From: Pollenia angustigena
Lineage: Eukaryota; Arthropoda; Insecta; Diptera; Polleniidae
Reading direction: 5' to 3'
DNA: 64,000 bases
Assembly (NCBI GenBank): GCA_930367215.1
Contig: OV884057.1
Coordinates: forward strand, 260,418,339 to 260,482,338
Shown: positions 21,980 to 32,777 of the stretch, one piece after another
Numbering within the stretch: the first letter of the stretch is position 1
Layout: each line of letters begins with the position of its first letter
Notes under the pieces: generated by a model
The model's database searches: none
Told to the model about the DNA's origin: nothing
The model's input: the letters and a program-made list of their open reading frames with translations, nothing else
Made by a program: the position numbers and the translations under genes

Positions 21980-22980
21980 ATAAAACTAAGAAATTTCCCT
22001 CTTAAAGTCCAATGCGTTGCTTGCTGCCGTAATGTTTGATGGGATAGTATTCCAGAGACGTATAGTGGGTATAAAGAAGTGCCATTCTGATATTAGTGTT
22101 TGATATCTCATGGGTATTATTGTTTTGTTTCTTTCAGATCGGGTGAAACTGAGACGATTGTACATTTCTTCGGGTTGATGTGTGTTGATTATTTTAAAGA
22201 GAGGAACTCCGCAGATCTGCCTAGAGTAGAAACTGATGTGCTGACGATTCCCATAGGATATGGGGCCAACGACGTATCTTGTTATATTGTTAAATGTCAC
22301 GTTTAGCCTCGATCTGCTTTTTGCATCACAATTTGAAAATATTTCACAGGCATATGTTAACTTCGGAATCAAGTATGTTAACGCCAGAAACAGTCGGATC
22401 CTAAATTAGGCTTAGACCATTGATGGCAGCCCACACCGCAACTCGTTCGAAATCTGCATTAAGCTTGTCTTCAAATCTGTTTGTTCTGCTACATATATAT
22501 ATTTGCACGTCATCTGCATACACTCTAATACGATTGTGCATTAGCTGACTGTTCAAGACGTTTACGTATATAGAAAAAAGGAAAGGTCCAAGAATCGAGC
22601 CTTTTGGTACACCTTTGGTAACGGGAAGGAAAGTTGAAACTGTTGATGAACTGTTCTCTGTCAGTGAGATAGGACTGCATCAATTTGCAGGATGTTGTTG
22701 AGCAGTGACACAACTGTGATTAGCGCGAAATCCAGATTGTTTTTATTGTGGAATTTAACATGTTTGGATCTAATATTTAAGTCTCGGCAGTGCATTTTTG
22801 TGGAACTATGCCAATTTCCCTTATGGCTTTCCAGGTCTTTTTTGAATCTACTGAATTTGCGAATTTATTTACGTATTATTTTGCCTTTGCCTGCCTGATT
22901 GCTTTAGGTTTGATTTTCCTAGCTATGCTGTACGTTTTATACAAGTCGTTAGTGCTGTACTTCTTCCAACGCCCATAAGC
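21980..22980 (-). pseudogene. LINE reverse transcriptase remnant with YADD
   Basis: On the minus strand the reading order is: a basic linker (RWKKYSTNDLYKTYS, REIG), then SYLTDREQFI, then GVPKGSILGPFLFSIYV at about 22560-22610. Next comes the catalytic box VYADDVQIYI (codons for YADD at 22509-22520), then FERVAVWAAINGLSL. The ORF2 end follows: KLTYACEIFSNC, ISYGNRQHIS and RLWNTIPSNI at about 22030-22370. This is the palm, thumb and C-terminus of a Jockey/CR1-type element. Stops and frameshifts are present. About a hundred residues between NGLSL and KLTYACEIF are missing, so an internal deletion is inferred. The endonuclease half is absent. Confidence 0.8.
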
Positions 22981-23290
22981 AATATCCCGCTCTGCTATAT
23001 AGCAAAAACTAAATTGAATGCCTCAAAATTGCTTAAATATCAACAACAACAAAAATGTATGTATGTATGTCTTTTTCAGCATTTATGGCCCATAGCTTGC
23101 AAACTGTGAAAAACTCAATAAAGTTATCTTCAGAAAAAATATTTCCGATAGTTGCTGATTAATTTTTCTAAAAAACAATACATAAGATTTTTTTTGTATA
23201 AATCTTAACACTGTTACACTGTTTTGACTTAATTACCAGTACTTTTGTGAATAATAAAAATATATGTTACTTTAAAATTTTCCTTTACTA
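22981..23290. other. Unassigned, ATGT microsatellite
   Basis: Holds ATGTATGTATGTATGT at about 23056-23071 and otherwise AT-rich sequence up to the LTR target site. Confidence 0.4.
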
Positions 23291-23599
23291 AGCGTGTAAC
23301 GTGGTTTTCTATACGGCTGGAGTAGCTTAATCGTGTCCAGGGTATACTTACCGATCAACGAACCTTAAGTGATAAGATTTTGTATTTTACCCTTTCTGGG
23401 GGTTAATTATACGATGATTATTCTTTATTGTATTTCTTAATATTAATACAAAGTTAATACGATAGATAAATTACGAAAATATGAATTCAGGTAAGCTACA
23501 GGATCATTCAGCTAGTATACGAGCTCAACTTGTCGGGAGGTTAAATGGTCGGCATAAGTTAACTTCGGACGTCGCAGGACTGATGTCGGATCGGCTGGG

Positions 23600-23820
23600 C
23601 GTCGGATCGGCTTCGGGTAATCGGGTTTTTTAGACAGGTTCGGGTAATCGGCCCTTTAGATAGGTTAAGGTAATCGGCCTTCTAGGCGCAGATTCGGGTA
23701 ATAGGCTATGTAAGCAGGTTCGGGTAATCGGCTATTTTATCAGGTTCGGGTAACCGGCTATCCTAACAGGTTCGGGTAATCGGCTATCTAAACAGGTTCG
23801 GGTACTCGGCTATCTAATTC
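23600..23820. repeat. 26-bp minisatellite within the LTR
   Basis: About eight tandem units of the form CAGGTTCGGGTAATCGGCTA plus six variable bases. The three clearest adjacent units are 26 bp long. The unit is much GC-richer than its surroundings. Confidence 0.8.
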
Positions 23821-24024
23821 GTCTACTTCGTCGGGTGGCCTTTGGTGTGCGCCGTTGTGTCGCTGTGACAACAGTCAGCCGAAGCCGGCTGTGCGGAAAC
23901 TATCAGAATACATACAATATTTTTTAAGACTAGTTTCTACAAAACAATTCTGTTCTACTGGTACTGGTTTTTTAAGGCTAGATTCTATGATAGTACAACA
24001 ATGATTCTAATCTACAAGTACAGC

Positions 24025-25180
24025 CGACCGAAGTCACTGTAAGAACAGATAAACTGAATCACTGTAGGAACAGATGAACTAAATCACTGTAGGAACCGGT
24101 GTGACCACAAATCAGAAAAAATTGGATGCTAAATAGGGATTAAAACAATGCTAAAAATAATATTTGAAAATGCTAAAAAAATGCTAAATTTTCTTAAATA
24201 ATTGTACCACTTTAATGAATGAATTATACATTAATTTACCTGAAAATATTATATTTCTTTAAAATAAAATGCAAGTTTATATAAAAAAAATTATATACAT
24301 ACATAGATTTATTAAATAAAAAAAAAATTCAGTAGTTCGATAAAAGTTAGCGACTGTCAAAAAAAAAAAAAACAGTTAAGGCGCAACCATAATGTGCTTA
24401 AATTAGCTTAAGCAAATGTGCAAATACATGTCATATGAGGCAAACCATGAAATTTAGCTGCGTCATAGATTTTGAAGAAGATAAAAAGAATATGTAATAA
24501 AATTAAAAACACTTAAGTCAACTTAAGCCATTATTTATTGCCACAGATATATATTATTAAATACAAACTATGAGTAAAAACAAAAACTATCATTGAAAAC
24601 ATAAAAGGCTATTCAACAGCTTTCTCAGTAAATTTAATAACATATTAAACACACTATTATATGAATAATTTTCCTTAATTTCCAAAGTGTTGGTCAAAAT
24701 ACCATTAGAATATGATCTGGGTTCAGAGTTGCTATTATTATACATTTGTATAAACGTATAAATGACAAAATAAAATTATAGAGATTGACAGAAGTGATAA
24801 GTTATATTGTGAAATAGCAATATAAGAAATTTTTAAGATTAAAAAATGCTAAATAATGCTAAACAAACTTTACAAAAATGCTGAAAATAATGCTAAATGC
24901 TATTTGAAAAATTTGCTGCTAAATCGAAATAAATAATGCTAAATTTAGCAGTGAAAATGCTAAAAGGGTCACACTGGTAGGAACAGATGAACTAAATCAC
25001 TGTCGGAACAGATGAACTGAATCACTGTAGGAACAGATGAACTGAATCACTGTAGAACAGATGAACTGAGTCACTGTAGAAACAGACGAACTGAATCACT
25101 ATAGGGAACAGATGAACTGAATCACTGTAGGAACAGATGAACTAAATCACTGTCGGAACAGATGACCGAAGTCACTGTGA
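24025..25180. repeat. 25-bp minisatellite, interrupted
   Basis: Tandem units GAACAGATGAACTGAATCAC plus TGTAG occur at about 24035-24096 and again at 24977-25180. The two blocks were one array before the insertion of the hAT MITE at 24097. The units are well conserved, with small length changes (24-26 bp). Confidence 0.85.
24097..24976. mobile_element. Non-autonomous hAT element, 880 bp
   Basis: The ends are CGGTGTGACC and, inverted, CAGTGTGACC, a hAT-like CAG terminus with one mismatch. Exact 8-bp flanks GTAGGAAC are present at 24089-24096 and 24977-24984. Both subterminal regions carry many AATGCTAAA motifs (about 4 at the left and 7 at the right), and the right end holds the palindrome TGCTAAATTTAGCA. 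Such clustered motifs are typical of transposase-binding regions in hAT elements. It has no transposase. Confidence 0.85.
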
Positions 25181-25608
25181 GTATGTATTCAATACCAAGC
25201 CCAGGGGTTCGGTATTTTGTAAAAATCAACCGAAATCACAATCGTGAAATCAGTTGACTCTTCCATTATTATAATTTCCGAGACTTGTGCGGCAGATCCT
25301 TATCTAACGAGAACCGCCCCGACTGTAACCAAACCTTTGTCATTCATACTAATTCACTAAATGAGAATTCTCAAAATAAAACATATTAAACAAGTGTATG
25401 CAATAGTATGAGTGTATGTTGTTGTTACAATAGGTGCGTTCAGTGTTGTTTGTACTGAGAAGTTACACTAGGGCCGTTCACTGTTATTTCCAAATAATAA
25501 TTATATTTAATGATAATAAGTCATAATACAAGTAAACTTAACAAACAATTGAATTCATATTAACATGAAAATACAATACTGGGGTATTTAATTTCCACGT
25601 TACAAGCG

Positions 25609-26905
25609 TTTTACATTTATTGCTCGAACTTTTGGTCTTAGAAGACCCCTAGGACAATTTAATGCGAAAAATATTTGTGGAATATTTTAACTCTCTAAAG
25701 TGTCATTTTAGTTACTTTTACTTTTGTGTAGAAGTTGGAAATAAGGACAAGAGCTACCCCTTAACATGAGAGTTGAGGGCTAAATATATTTTAAGAAAAG
25801 AATCGCAGTACAATTCTACTGAAGACATAATTATCTATCAGTTATAACTGTTTACTGGAAGTTACGCTATAATACTGAAAAATACTGTTTTCACATTTTC
25901 GATCTGTATTATACATCGAAAATTCTTGAAATGTTTTAAAAAGTTTGGAAAAGGCTTAAAAACATGATATTAAATTAGCAATAAATTTTGCAAATTTTAA
26001 GCCCAGTTGTATAAGTTTTTTTTTTTTTTTTGATATTTTGTTTTGCACTTTTTTCTCCTAATCTATAGCTACAATTGTGCGGAGGACAGGAAAATAAAAT
26101 TCAAATTGCATTCCGAGTTATAGCTGGGAGAAAAATGCCATGTTCTTCGGAAAAATCAAGTCTTTACCAAAGTATACATAAGGGCAGCATAACATTCAAA
26201 ACGGCAGCTAAAATGAACAAAACCTAATAAGATAAGATTTCAAGGAATGCCACACTGGGTTGAGTTTGCAATCGGTGACTTAAAAAATGTTACACAGATG
26301 TATTTAAATTTTCTCTTTGCTATTACTAAAGTTCACAAACCTTAAGTTTCTAAGACTTACAATTGGATCAGGAATTTCCATAAACTTTTAACTGTGGTCA
26401 TAGCTGGTTCCCATGGCAAATTATATGAATACATCATATAATTTGATCGAAAGTGATTTCCTAATTTTAGGCCCCTACAAGCCTAAGTGATTTATTAGGG
26501 CTATCGAATCTAAAATTATAATATCAAGCAAAATATTGCGACTTCATTTGAGTAATTTGTTGAAATTATGCCGTGCTGAATATTTCAAATTTGTGCCCTC
26601 GTATAATTAAATGCTCATGGTATATTTGAAAATCATTTTTATTTCTAATTCATTTTGTGTGTAAAAATCTTTTAGTTGTATTTTGTGTTACGCCTCTTAA
26701 ATATCTAGATAAAAATAAATTTACATTCATTTATTGTGTGCTCTGTGTGTTTTGTTACAGAGCATTAGTGCCTCTTCGATGATAAATGTGAATTTTATTA
26801 AACGATTTTTTTTTTGTCTCACTTTGTTTGTTACACAAAATTATATGGCAATGTGTGTATTTGATATTCATACACATGCATCTTTATAGTATATAAGCAA
26901 TATAT
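25609..26905. other. No gene seen
   Basis: AT-rich, with T runs near 26020. There is no long open frame, inverted end or second copy. Confidence 0.4.
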
Positions 26906-27190
26906 CGTCAGCTCGTTATAATTTGTCCTACCGACCATTTTTAGAAAATTGAGCTATGGGGTATATAAATCTTAGATGTCCCCTTTCTGAGCTCGAAACC
27001 TGTTTTGCGGATTTTTTTTATGGCTTTGAGATATTAAGCATTCAGTTTGGGCTATATCAACTATTTTAAAGATTATAATGTATTGTTTTGCTCTAAATAA
27101 ATGTCGCTCTTGCTTTGCTTCATTATCGTAAGAAAAAAAGTATTTATAGTAAAAGCATAGTTGCATACTTGCTAACTTTTTGCAGAGTTG
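26906..27190. mobile_element. Family T element, 5' end fragment
   Basis: It starts CGTCAGCTC and runs through TTTGTCCTACCGACCATTTT. It then matches the region between the right end and the transposase of the element at 40582-42228 (inverted), for example TATCAACTATTT and the GCTTTGCT(G/T)CATT block. It is cut off at repeat C. Confidence 0.6.
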
Positions 27191-27603
27191 TGTGTTCAGG
27201 AAACACAAACACCGAATATCTCTTAAACTATTTGACTTTTTGAAGCAGAGTTTTTTTCCTTAAATTGTAAGCCTCTGTTTATGTTATAATATTAAAAACA
27301 GTAACTTGTATTAAGACATATCTAAAGGTGAAAATGGTTATTACAGTTTCCGGAGATGAGCTTTTTTTGAAAATTATTTTTTGCATTTCCGTGGTTTAAA
27401 TAGCAAAATGGTATCTTAAGTGTATGTTATTAATTGAAACACACAAATAATCAAATAATCTACAACGTTTAAACATATTTTTGCGTTATTAAATAAGATT
27501 TACACTTTTCATTCATTTAATAACTCCAAAATTTTAATAAAAGTAAACCAAATTTTCAACGAAAGGTCTTTATTTCAAAGAAACAATAATAACATTTCGG
27601 TAC

Positions 27604-28691
27604 GGTGGCATGTCATAACGTCCAGTGTCATAGTGTCCATGGACGTTATGACACTTTTGAAAGTGTCATAGTGTCCATGGACATTATGACACTTTCAAAA
27701 GTGTCATAACGTCCATCAAAGAAATGTCATAGCGTCCGCGGACGTTATGACACTTTGCAAAGTGTCATAATGTCCACAACTTAACTTATAATGAAAAATA
27801 TTAAAATGTGTAAAATTTGTTTTGAAATATCAAAATAAGTAAGTATAATGCCAAAAATTCTTACAATCAAGAATGTAAACAAATTTGGGATCATAGCCGG
27901 CCTTCGGCCGGGCGCAAAGATTTTCTTCTCTATGGTATAACAAATACCGGCTTCGCTAACTAAAGCTTCTCTGCACAGCCGGCCTTCGGCCGGGCGCAAG
28001 GATTTTCTCCTCTATGGTATAACAAACACCGGCTTCTAAAATCTGCCTTGTTTCCGAACGAAACCCGACTATGCAGAGAAGCTTTAGTTAGCGAAGCCGG
28101 TGTTTGTTATACCATAGAGGAGAAAATTCTTGCGCCCGGCCGAAGGCCGGCTGTGCAGAGAAGCTTTAGTTAGCGAAGCCGGTGTTTGTTATACCATAGA
28201 GGAGAAAATACTCGCGCCCGGCCAAAGGCCGGCTGTGCACAGAAGCTTTAGTTAGCGAAGCCGGTATTTGTTATAGCAAAGAGGAGAAAATCCTTGAGCC
28301 CAAAAGTGTTTTCGTTATATATTTAATATATACACCCAGAAAAAAACCGCAAAACAATTTTTAAACATTTTTTTACCATATTATGTTTCATTTAACCAAA
28401 TCATTGTCACCGACAACTATATTATGGTTAAATTAGTTTCTTTAAAAATAGCTTTGTTGGTTGGGACCATAATGAAACATGTTTTTCTCTGCGTGTATGT
28501 AGATCATTTTTTTGTATTTAACTTCTTTAGTAATTATGGACCTAATGACACTTTTGAAAGTGTCATAATGTCCATTTGCAAAGTGTCATAGTGTCCATGG
28601 ACATTATGACACTTTCAAAAGTGTCATAACACTTTTTGGAGTTTCCTAACGTCCATGGACACTATGACACTGGACGTTATGACATGCCACC
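27604..28691. mobile_element. Foldback element with GGTGGCATG ends, 8-bp duplication
   Basis: The outer arms are identical inverted for about 44 bp, starting GGTGGCATGTCATAACGTCC. The arms consist of alternating modules such as GTCCATGGAC and TTATGACACTTT..AAAGTGTCATAA, which can pair locally. TTCGGTAC flanks both sides (27596-27603, 28692-28699). Repeat C copy b has an uninterrupted TTCTGTAC at the matching place, confirming a new 8-bp duplication. The core (27890-28315) has at least four GC-rich units of ~95 bp in both directions, with GCCGGCCTTCGGCCGGGC. Non-coding. Confidence 0.85.
28333..28495. mobile_element. Small TA-flanked MITE inside the foldback
   Basis: The ends CACCCAGAAAAAAAC and, inverted, CACGCAGAGAAAAAC have TA on each side. 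Inner inverted pairs ACCATATTATG..CATAATGGT type are present. It belongs with the CACAGAAAAA-ended group seen at 50090-51116. Confidence 0.55.
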
Positions 28692-28944
28692 TTCGGTACA
28701 TATTTATATGTTTATGAAAAAACATACATTCATAGAACAAAAACGAAGATAAACATCTGAATTATAAAACTTCTTCTTGCTCGTTGTGCTTGTGAGTACA
28801 TGAATGACTACAGAATATCTTCACACAAATTTTTGAAATCCTCCGACCAGTTGCATTCACACATTTTCAAAATGGAGATTAACAAAAATTGTGCAATTAT
28901 TTTAATTGTTCTCCTAAAACGGTGTTGGCTGTTCGAATTTTTAA

Positions 28945-29405
28945 TAATGGCATGGTTCAACTTAGATTTATACGAAAAGAAAATTTTGCCCCGCCCATTT
29001 TTTTCGAATTACCTAAAATCAGAAAACGTCTCCATCGATTTGACAAATGTTTCTTTCAAATGTTCGTATTAATCCATTTTAAGTTTTCATCGAAACAAAA
29101 ATTTACCACGCCTACTTTTACGCCCATTTTTTCTATCAAACGCATAACTTGAGAACGGCTTGAGCGATTTGGACGATTTTTTCTTAAAAATTATTGCCAT
29201 GGTCCAACTTAGGTTTTTACGGAAAGAAATTTTTGCCCCGCCCACTTTAACGCCCACTTTTTTTGATTTACCTAAAATCAAAAAACTGCTCCATCGATTT
29301 GACTAATTTTTCTTTCAAATGTTCGTATTTTGTTAACGGATTTTAAAAATCGAACCCAAATATTTTTTCTCATTTGGACAGGACAACGTCTGTCGGGTCA
29401 GCTAG
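28945..29405 (+). mobile_element. Helitron fragment, 3' end
   Basis: It ends GTCGGGTCAGCTAG followed by T, the CTAG-T terminus of canonical Helitrons. The body has two units of the CGCCCACTTTAACGCCC / ACCTAAAATCA / GAACGGCTTGAGCGATTTGG repeat found in the fuller copy at 57388-58473. The 5' end is missing. Flanking repeat C DNA shows that some host sequence was lost. Confidence 0.75.
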
Positions 29406-29883
29406 TATTACATATATATATTTTAAATAAATATGAAGATGAGCCCTTTTCTAAATTCATTCCAAAATGCCACCTTTTTCACAGCTAAGGAAGGGGTATA
29501 TAACCTTTCATTCTCACAGTATATCGGCCTATATGTGTACCTCCAAAAACAGCAAAAACCTCAATTTCCAAAAACTTATACCTGAGCCGTTTTCGAAGTA
29601 AGTGATTCAATTGTTTTTTGTAGCAATTGTCTTTGACACTTTTATCATATAATAGATTTTTACACGATTTTCATGTTACACACAAATAAAATGCGTGTTG
29701 TTTTTTCTATGTGTTCCAAAATAATAGCAAACTTAAAAAACAAAAAAAAAAATAAATAAATATGTTGAAAGTTGCTTTATAAAATAATTAAAACGTATTA
29801 GTTAATGTATAAAAATAAAAAAATGGAATCTTCTTCACCGCCTCCAAAACTTCCAGATGAAATTAAGTAGATATACTCATATT

Positions 29884-30055
29884 TTAGGCTTAAGTTTATC
29901 AAATTTAATTTTCATTTAATTGTTTTTATGAATAAAAAAATTTAAAACACGAAATAAATTCAAAGATTTCTGAAGAGTTACTATCGAAACATATCATGTT
30001 GCAAAATTTCTTTTTTCATGAAAATAATTTTACCAAAACTAAATTTAATTTACTT
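29884..30055. repeat. Family S element, core lost
   Basis: The left arm GGCTTAAGTTTATCAAATTT and the inverted right arm (AAATTTAATTTACTTTTAGC side) resemble family S arms. The middle is too decayed to show a tRNA-like core. Confidence 0.45.
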
Positions 30056-30068
30056 TTAGCATGATTAA

Positions 30069-30223
30069 CCCATTAAGGCCCGAGCCATGATCCCATTGAG
30101 CTATAATGATGAAACTTTTAAAATTTTATTGTTTATACCTAAATAAGAAAGAAAACAAATTTTGGGCAAATCGGATACGTGGGAGCCCAGATAACCCCCG
30201 TTGCGAAAACGCAACGTTGGGCC
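30069..30223. mobile_element. TTAA-flanked MITE with the GTTGCG hairpin
   Basis: TTAA precedes CCCATTAAGGCCC at the left, and GGGCC-TTAA closes the right. The GTTGCG-AAAA-CGCAAC hairpin lies near the right end, as in copies at 227-446 and 31477-31695. The interior differs from those, so it may be a relative rather than the same subfamily. Confidence 0.5.
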
Positions 30224-30344
30224 TTAACGATATAAAAATTAAGCGCATTTGCAAACATTTTAAATTAAAATTTTTTATTCACGTCTTTAGGAAAAAAAAT
30301 TAAAAAAGATATTCACATATATTTCATTTTTAATTCAATTATGA

Positions 30345-30666
30345 TATGCTGCAAAGAACTTTGGGTGCACTGCTACGTCACATTTCTCACATTTGTAATT
30401 GATCTGTCCATAATTTACCATAGGCCCCATATAAAGCGCACTCTCGAAAAACACTTTAGTACGCCTAAAACCCTAACAAATAATTCTATTGTAATAATTT
30501 TTGTTCTGTCACAGTTTTATATGACAAGAAATCACACTGTCACCTTTTGTAAAGATCGGTTCATAATTTACCACAGGTCCAATATAATGCCCACTCCGGA
30601 TATATTCTAGCTATCAGTGGATGGTATCAAATATTTGGCATATGCGAATATAGCACTCTTACTGGT
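30345..30666 (+). repeat. DINE-1-like element, 3' half
   Basis: Contains CATAATTTACCATAGGCCCC and ends TGCGAATATAGCACTCTTAC, as in the first copy of the window. The hairpin is weak (GGCATATGCG). The 5' half is missing. Confidence 0.55.
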
Positions 30667-31476
30667 TTTTCTTTAATATCTTGGGAGAGGATAATTTCAC
30701 ATTACTTATTCGATTTCCTCTTACTGTACCTATTGAAGTAACCCTGAGGGAAATTTATGTCAATTGTTCCAACAGACTGGTCCTGGGATTTGTGAAAGTA
30801 GAACAAGTTCAAAAAGATAGAATTCATGACCATTGAAAGGACAACTTATCATCTAACAGGTAAAAGCAATGAATTACAGTACAGACTTCACCGATGTTGT
30901 GACCCTTTTTTTTTGGACTTTCTAAAATTTGGTTCTTAAATTTAGTTCTGTGGACTTGTTTTATTGCAATTATACTACATTGTATCGAAATAATCTTACA
31001 TTGTTATAACTAATACTAAACACGTTCATTGAGAATAGATGTTAGACTGGTCAAATGGTGTCAATGACAGCCCCATGGTAAAGTGATAGGTCTTATTCAT
31101 ATAAAGTGTTAGAACTAGAACCGGTCTCTATCACCAAAGACCTATCACGGGACTACTTTGGTGTAAGTTCGCTTCCCTCTAGGAAAATAACACACTTTGG
31201 GCATAAGAAAAAAAAGAAACTGTCATAGAAAATTATTGAAAATTTCAAAACACACAACAACAAGTGAGTGTATAAATATATTTGATAATTTTATGTAATT
31301 TGTATATGGTATAGGCCCAGTGTTGCGTTTTCGCATTACGGATGTATCCAATCATAATAAAAGTCTCAAATGTCTACGATGATTGGATTTTTCAGTAGAA
31401 ATAATATTCTTCGTATTTTAGCTACCTCCTTCAGAAGTTTCAGATAGGTATGTTATTTATTACTTTATTTTTTTAA
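30667..31476. other. Unassigned; short hairpin at 31083-31148
   Basis: The perfect pair GTGATAGGTCTT / AAGACCTATCAC encloses 42 bp. It might be a small transposon remnant. No gene is seen. Confidence 0.4.
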
Positions 31477-31695
31477 CTTTTTTCAAAAGTACCCAAAAAA
31501 CAGGAAAAATTAAAAATTTTAATTTAAAATGTTTATAAAAATAACTTATGTATGATACAAATCCAAAAACGGGTCGATTAGATATTAAGTTAAATTTTAT
31601 TTCACTGTGCTTTATAACAATATCACGTAACAACAAAATGCCTGAGGGGAGGTTTAAGTGAACGTTGCGAAAACGCAACGTAGGGCGTTAATGGG
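31477..31695. repeat. TTAA-flanked dispersed repeat, copy 2
   Basis: Nearly identical to 227-446, with TTAA at 31473-31476 and 31696-31699. It has the same GTTGCG hairpin and the GGGCGTTAATGGG end. Confidence 0.6.
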
Positions 31696-31749
31696 TTAAA
31701 ATGGAATGGAAAAATGCTTTATAAAGACATTGCGGCTGAAATTGGTGCA

Positions 31750-32151
31750 ATAAAAATTAAAACGTTTCTTTCCTAGAGGACATCATAACGGTAGAACTGT
31801 TTCTGTTTTATTAAAATTAAACCGAATTAAAGAAAAATTTCATCAATGTTGATTCTTTATTCCATTTTAAATATTAAAACTTTAATCCTAACAATAAGTT
31901 ACTCTGTACACAGCAAATGCATAAACGTATGGAGCACAATAAGCTTATTTTTAAAAATAAATTAGGAATGTGGCGTATGCAGCACAAAACAATAATTTTA
32001 ACTTTTAATAAACACTATAAACTTCTAACTTCATTCTAAAAAATTCGGAAAAATTTATATTTTTCTTCAAAAAACTTCATGTAAACCTTCTTTGTCGGTT
32101 TTCTAAACTGCGACATTTTGGCATATGCGCCAAGCCAATAATAAGCTGACG
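31750..32151. mobile_element. Family T element, 3' end fragment
   Basis: This matches the left end of the 40582-42228 element in inverted orientation: GTAGAACTGTTT, AAGTTACTC, a GCAGCACAAAACAAT block, GGCATATGCGCCAAGCCAAT and the terminus AGCTGACG. It may be a deleted copy. No transposase motif is left. Confidence 0.6.
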
Positions 32152-32777
32152 ATATGTTCATGTTTGTATGTTTAAATATCAATAAGCCCCAATGCGATAA
32201 TTATATACATACAATTTACTATTTTAATTACAACCATATTTGCAAAAGTTTTAATAATTTCAGCTGATACCAGCACACACGCTCCAAAAAACAACCCAAA
32301 CCAAAAAAAAAAAAAAAAAAAATACGAAAGAGACAAAATTACAAAAACCATTTTCATAATGACAAACGCTAAAATAAATATTTCAGAGGTGTTTATTTTA
32401 AATTATTAGATAAAATATGTATAAATTTACAATATTTAAAAGCCCATTTAGCAATAAAACCCAAATATATTTTTTCCATTGACAAATTTCTATTTACAAA
32501 TAATTTTTAAAGAGAATTCATAAATAGAATTCATTTGTGTGAATTTTACAATTTATTTTCCAAATAATTAATAAATAAATAAATTAGTTAAACATATTTG
32601 GAAAAAGGTAAATTTACATTAAAAATGTGTATGAAATTCATATTTATTTTATTATAAGGAGCTGCCATAGAACTAAAAGAGTTAAGATTGAAAAAAGTTT
32701 TTTCAATATTATTAAGTTTTTAAAAAAAAATTTATTAACAATTGTGATTTTTAGTTGAACTGTTAATTTTTAATTGT
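32152..32777. other. No gene seen; long A run
   Basis: An almost pure A run (32302-32321) in AT-rich DNA. No features were recognised. Confidence 0.4.

Larger units (their letters stand above)
23295..25604. mobile_element. Long solo LTR with minisatellites and nested hAT MITE
   Basis: The ends are TGTAACGTGG and CCACGTTACA, perfect 10-bp inverted ends of TG..CA form. The flanks AGCG (23291-23294 and 25605-25608) are a 4-bp duplication typical of Ty3/gypsy-type integration. Removing the nested 880-bp element and one copy of its 8-bp duplication leaves about 1.4 kb. No coding sequence, primer-binding site or polypurine tract lies next to either end, so it is a solo LTR. An unrelated TIR element with a 4-bp duplication is the main alternative. 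Confidence 0.7.
27195..29660. repeat. Dispersed repeat C, copy a, with two insertions
   Basis: Blocks GTTCAGGAAACACA, GAAACACACAAATAATCAAA, AGAACAAAAACGAAGATAAA and GAGATGAGCCCTTTTC also occur in copy b (38690-39560) in the same order. This copy is broken by a foldback (27604-28691) and by Helitron sequence (28945-29405). Function and class are unknown. Confidence 0.65.

Noticed and set aside
23600..25180. CRISPR array
   Set aside because: The 25-26 bp units are directly adjacent with no unique spacers, inside a eukaryotic LTR.
28800..29281. Frames of 64-90 codons on both strands
   Set aside because: They lie in repeat C and Helitron tandem units; similar frames appear at 57902-58335 for the same reason.
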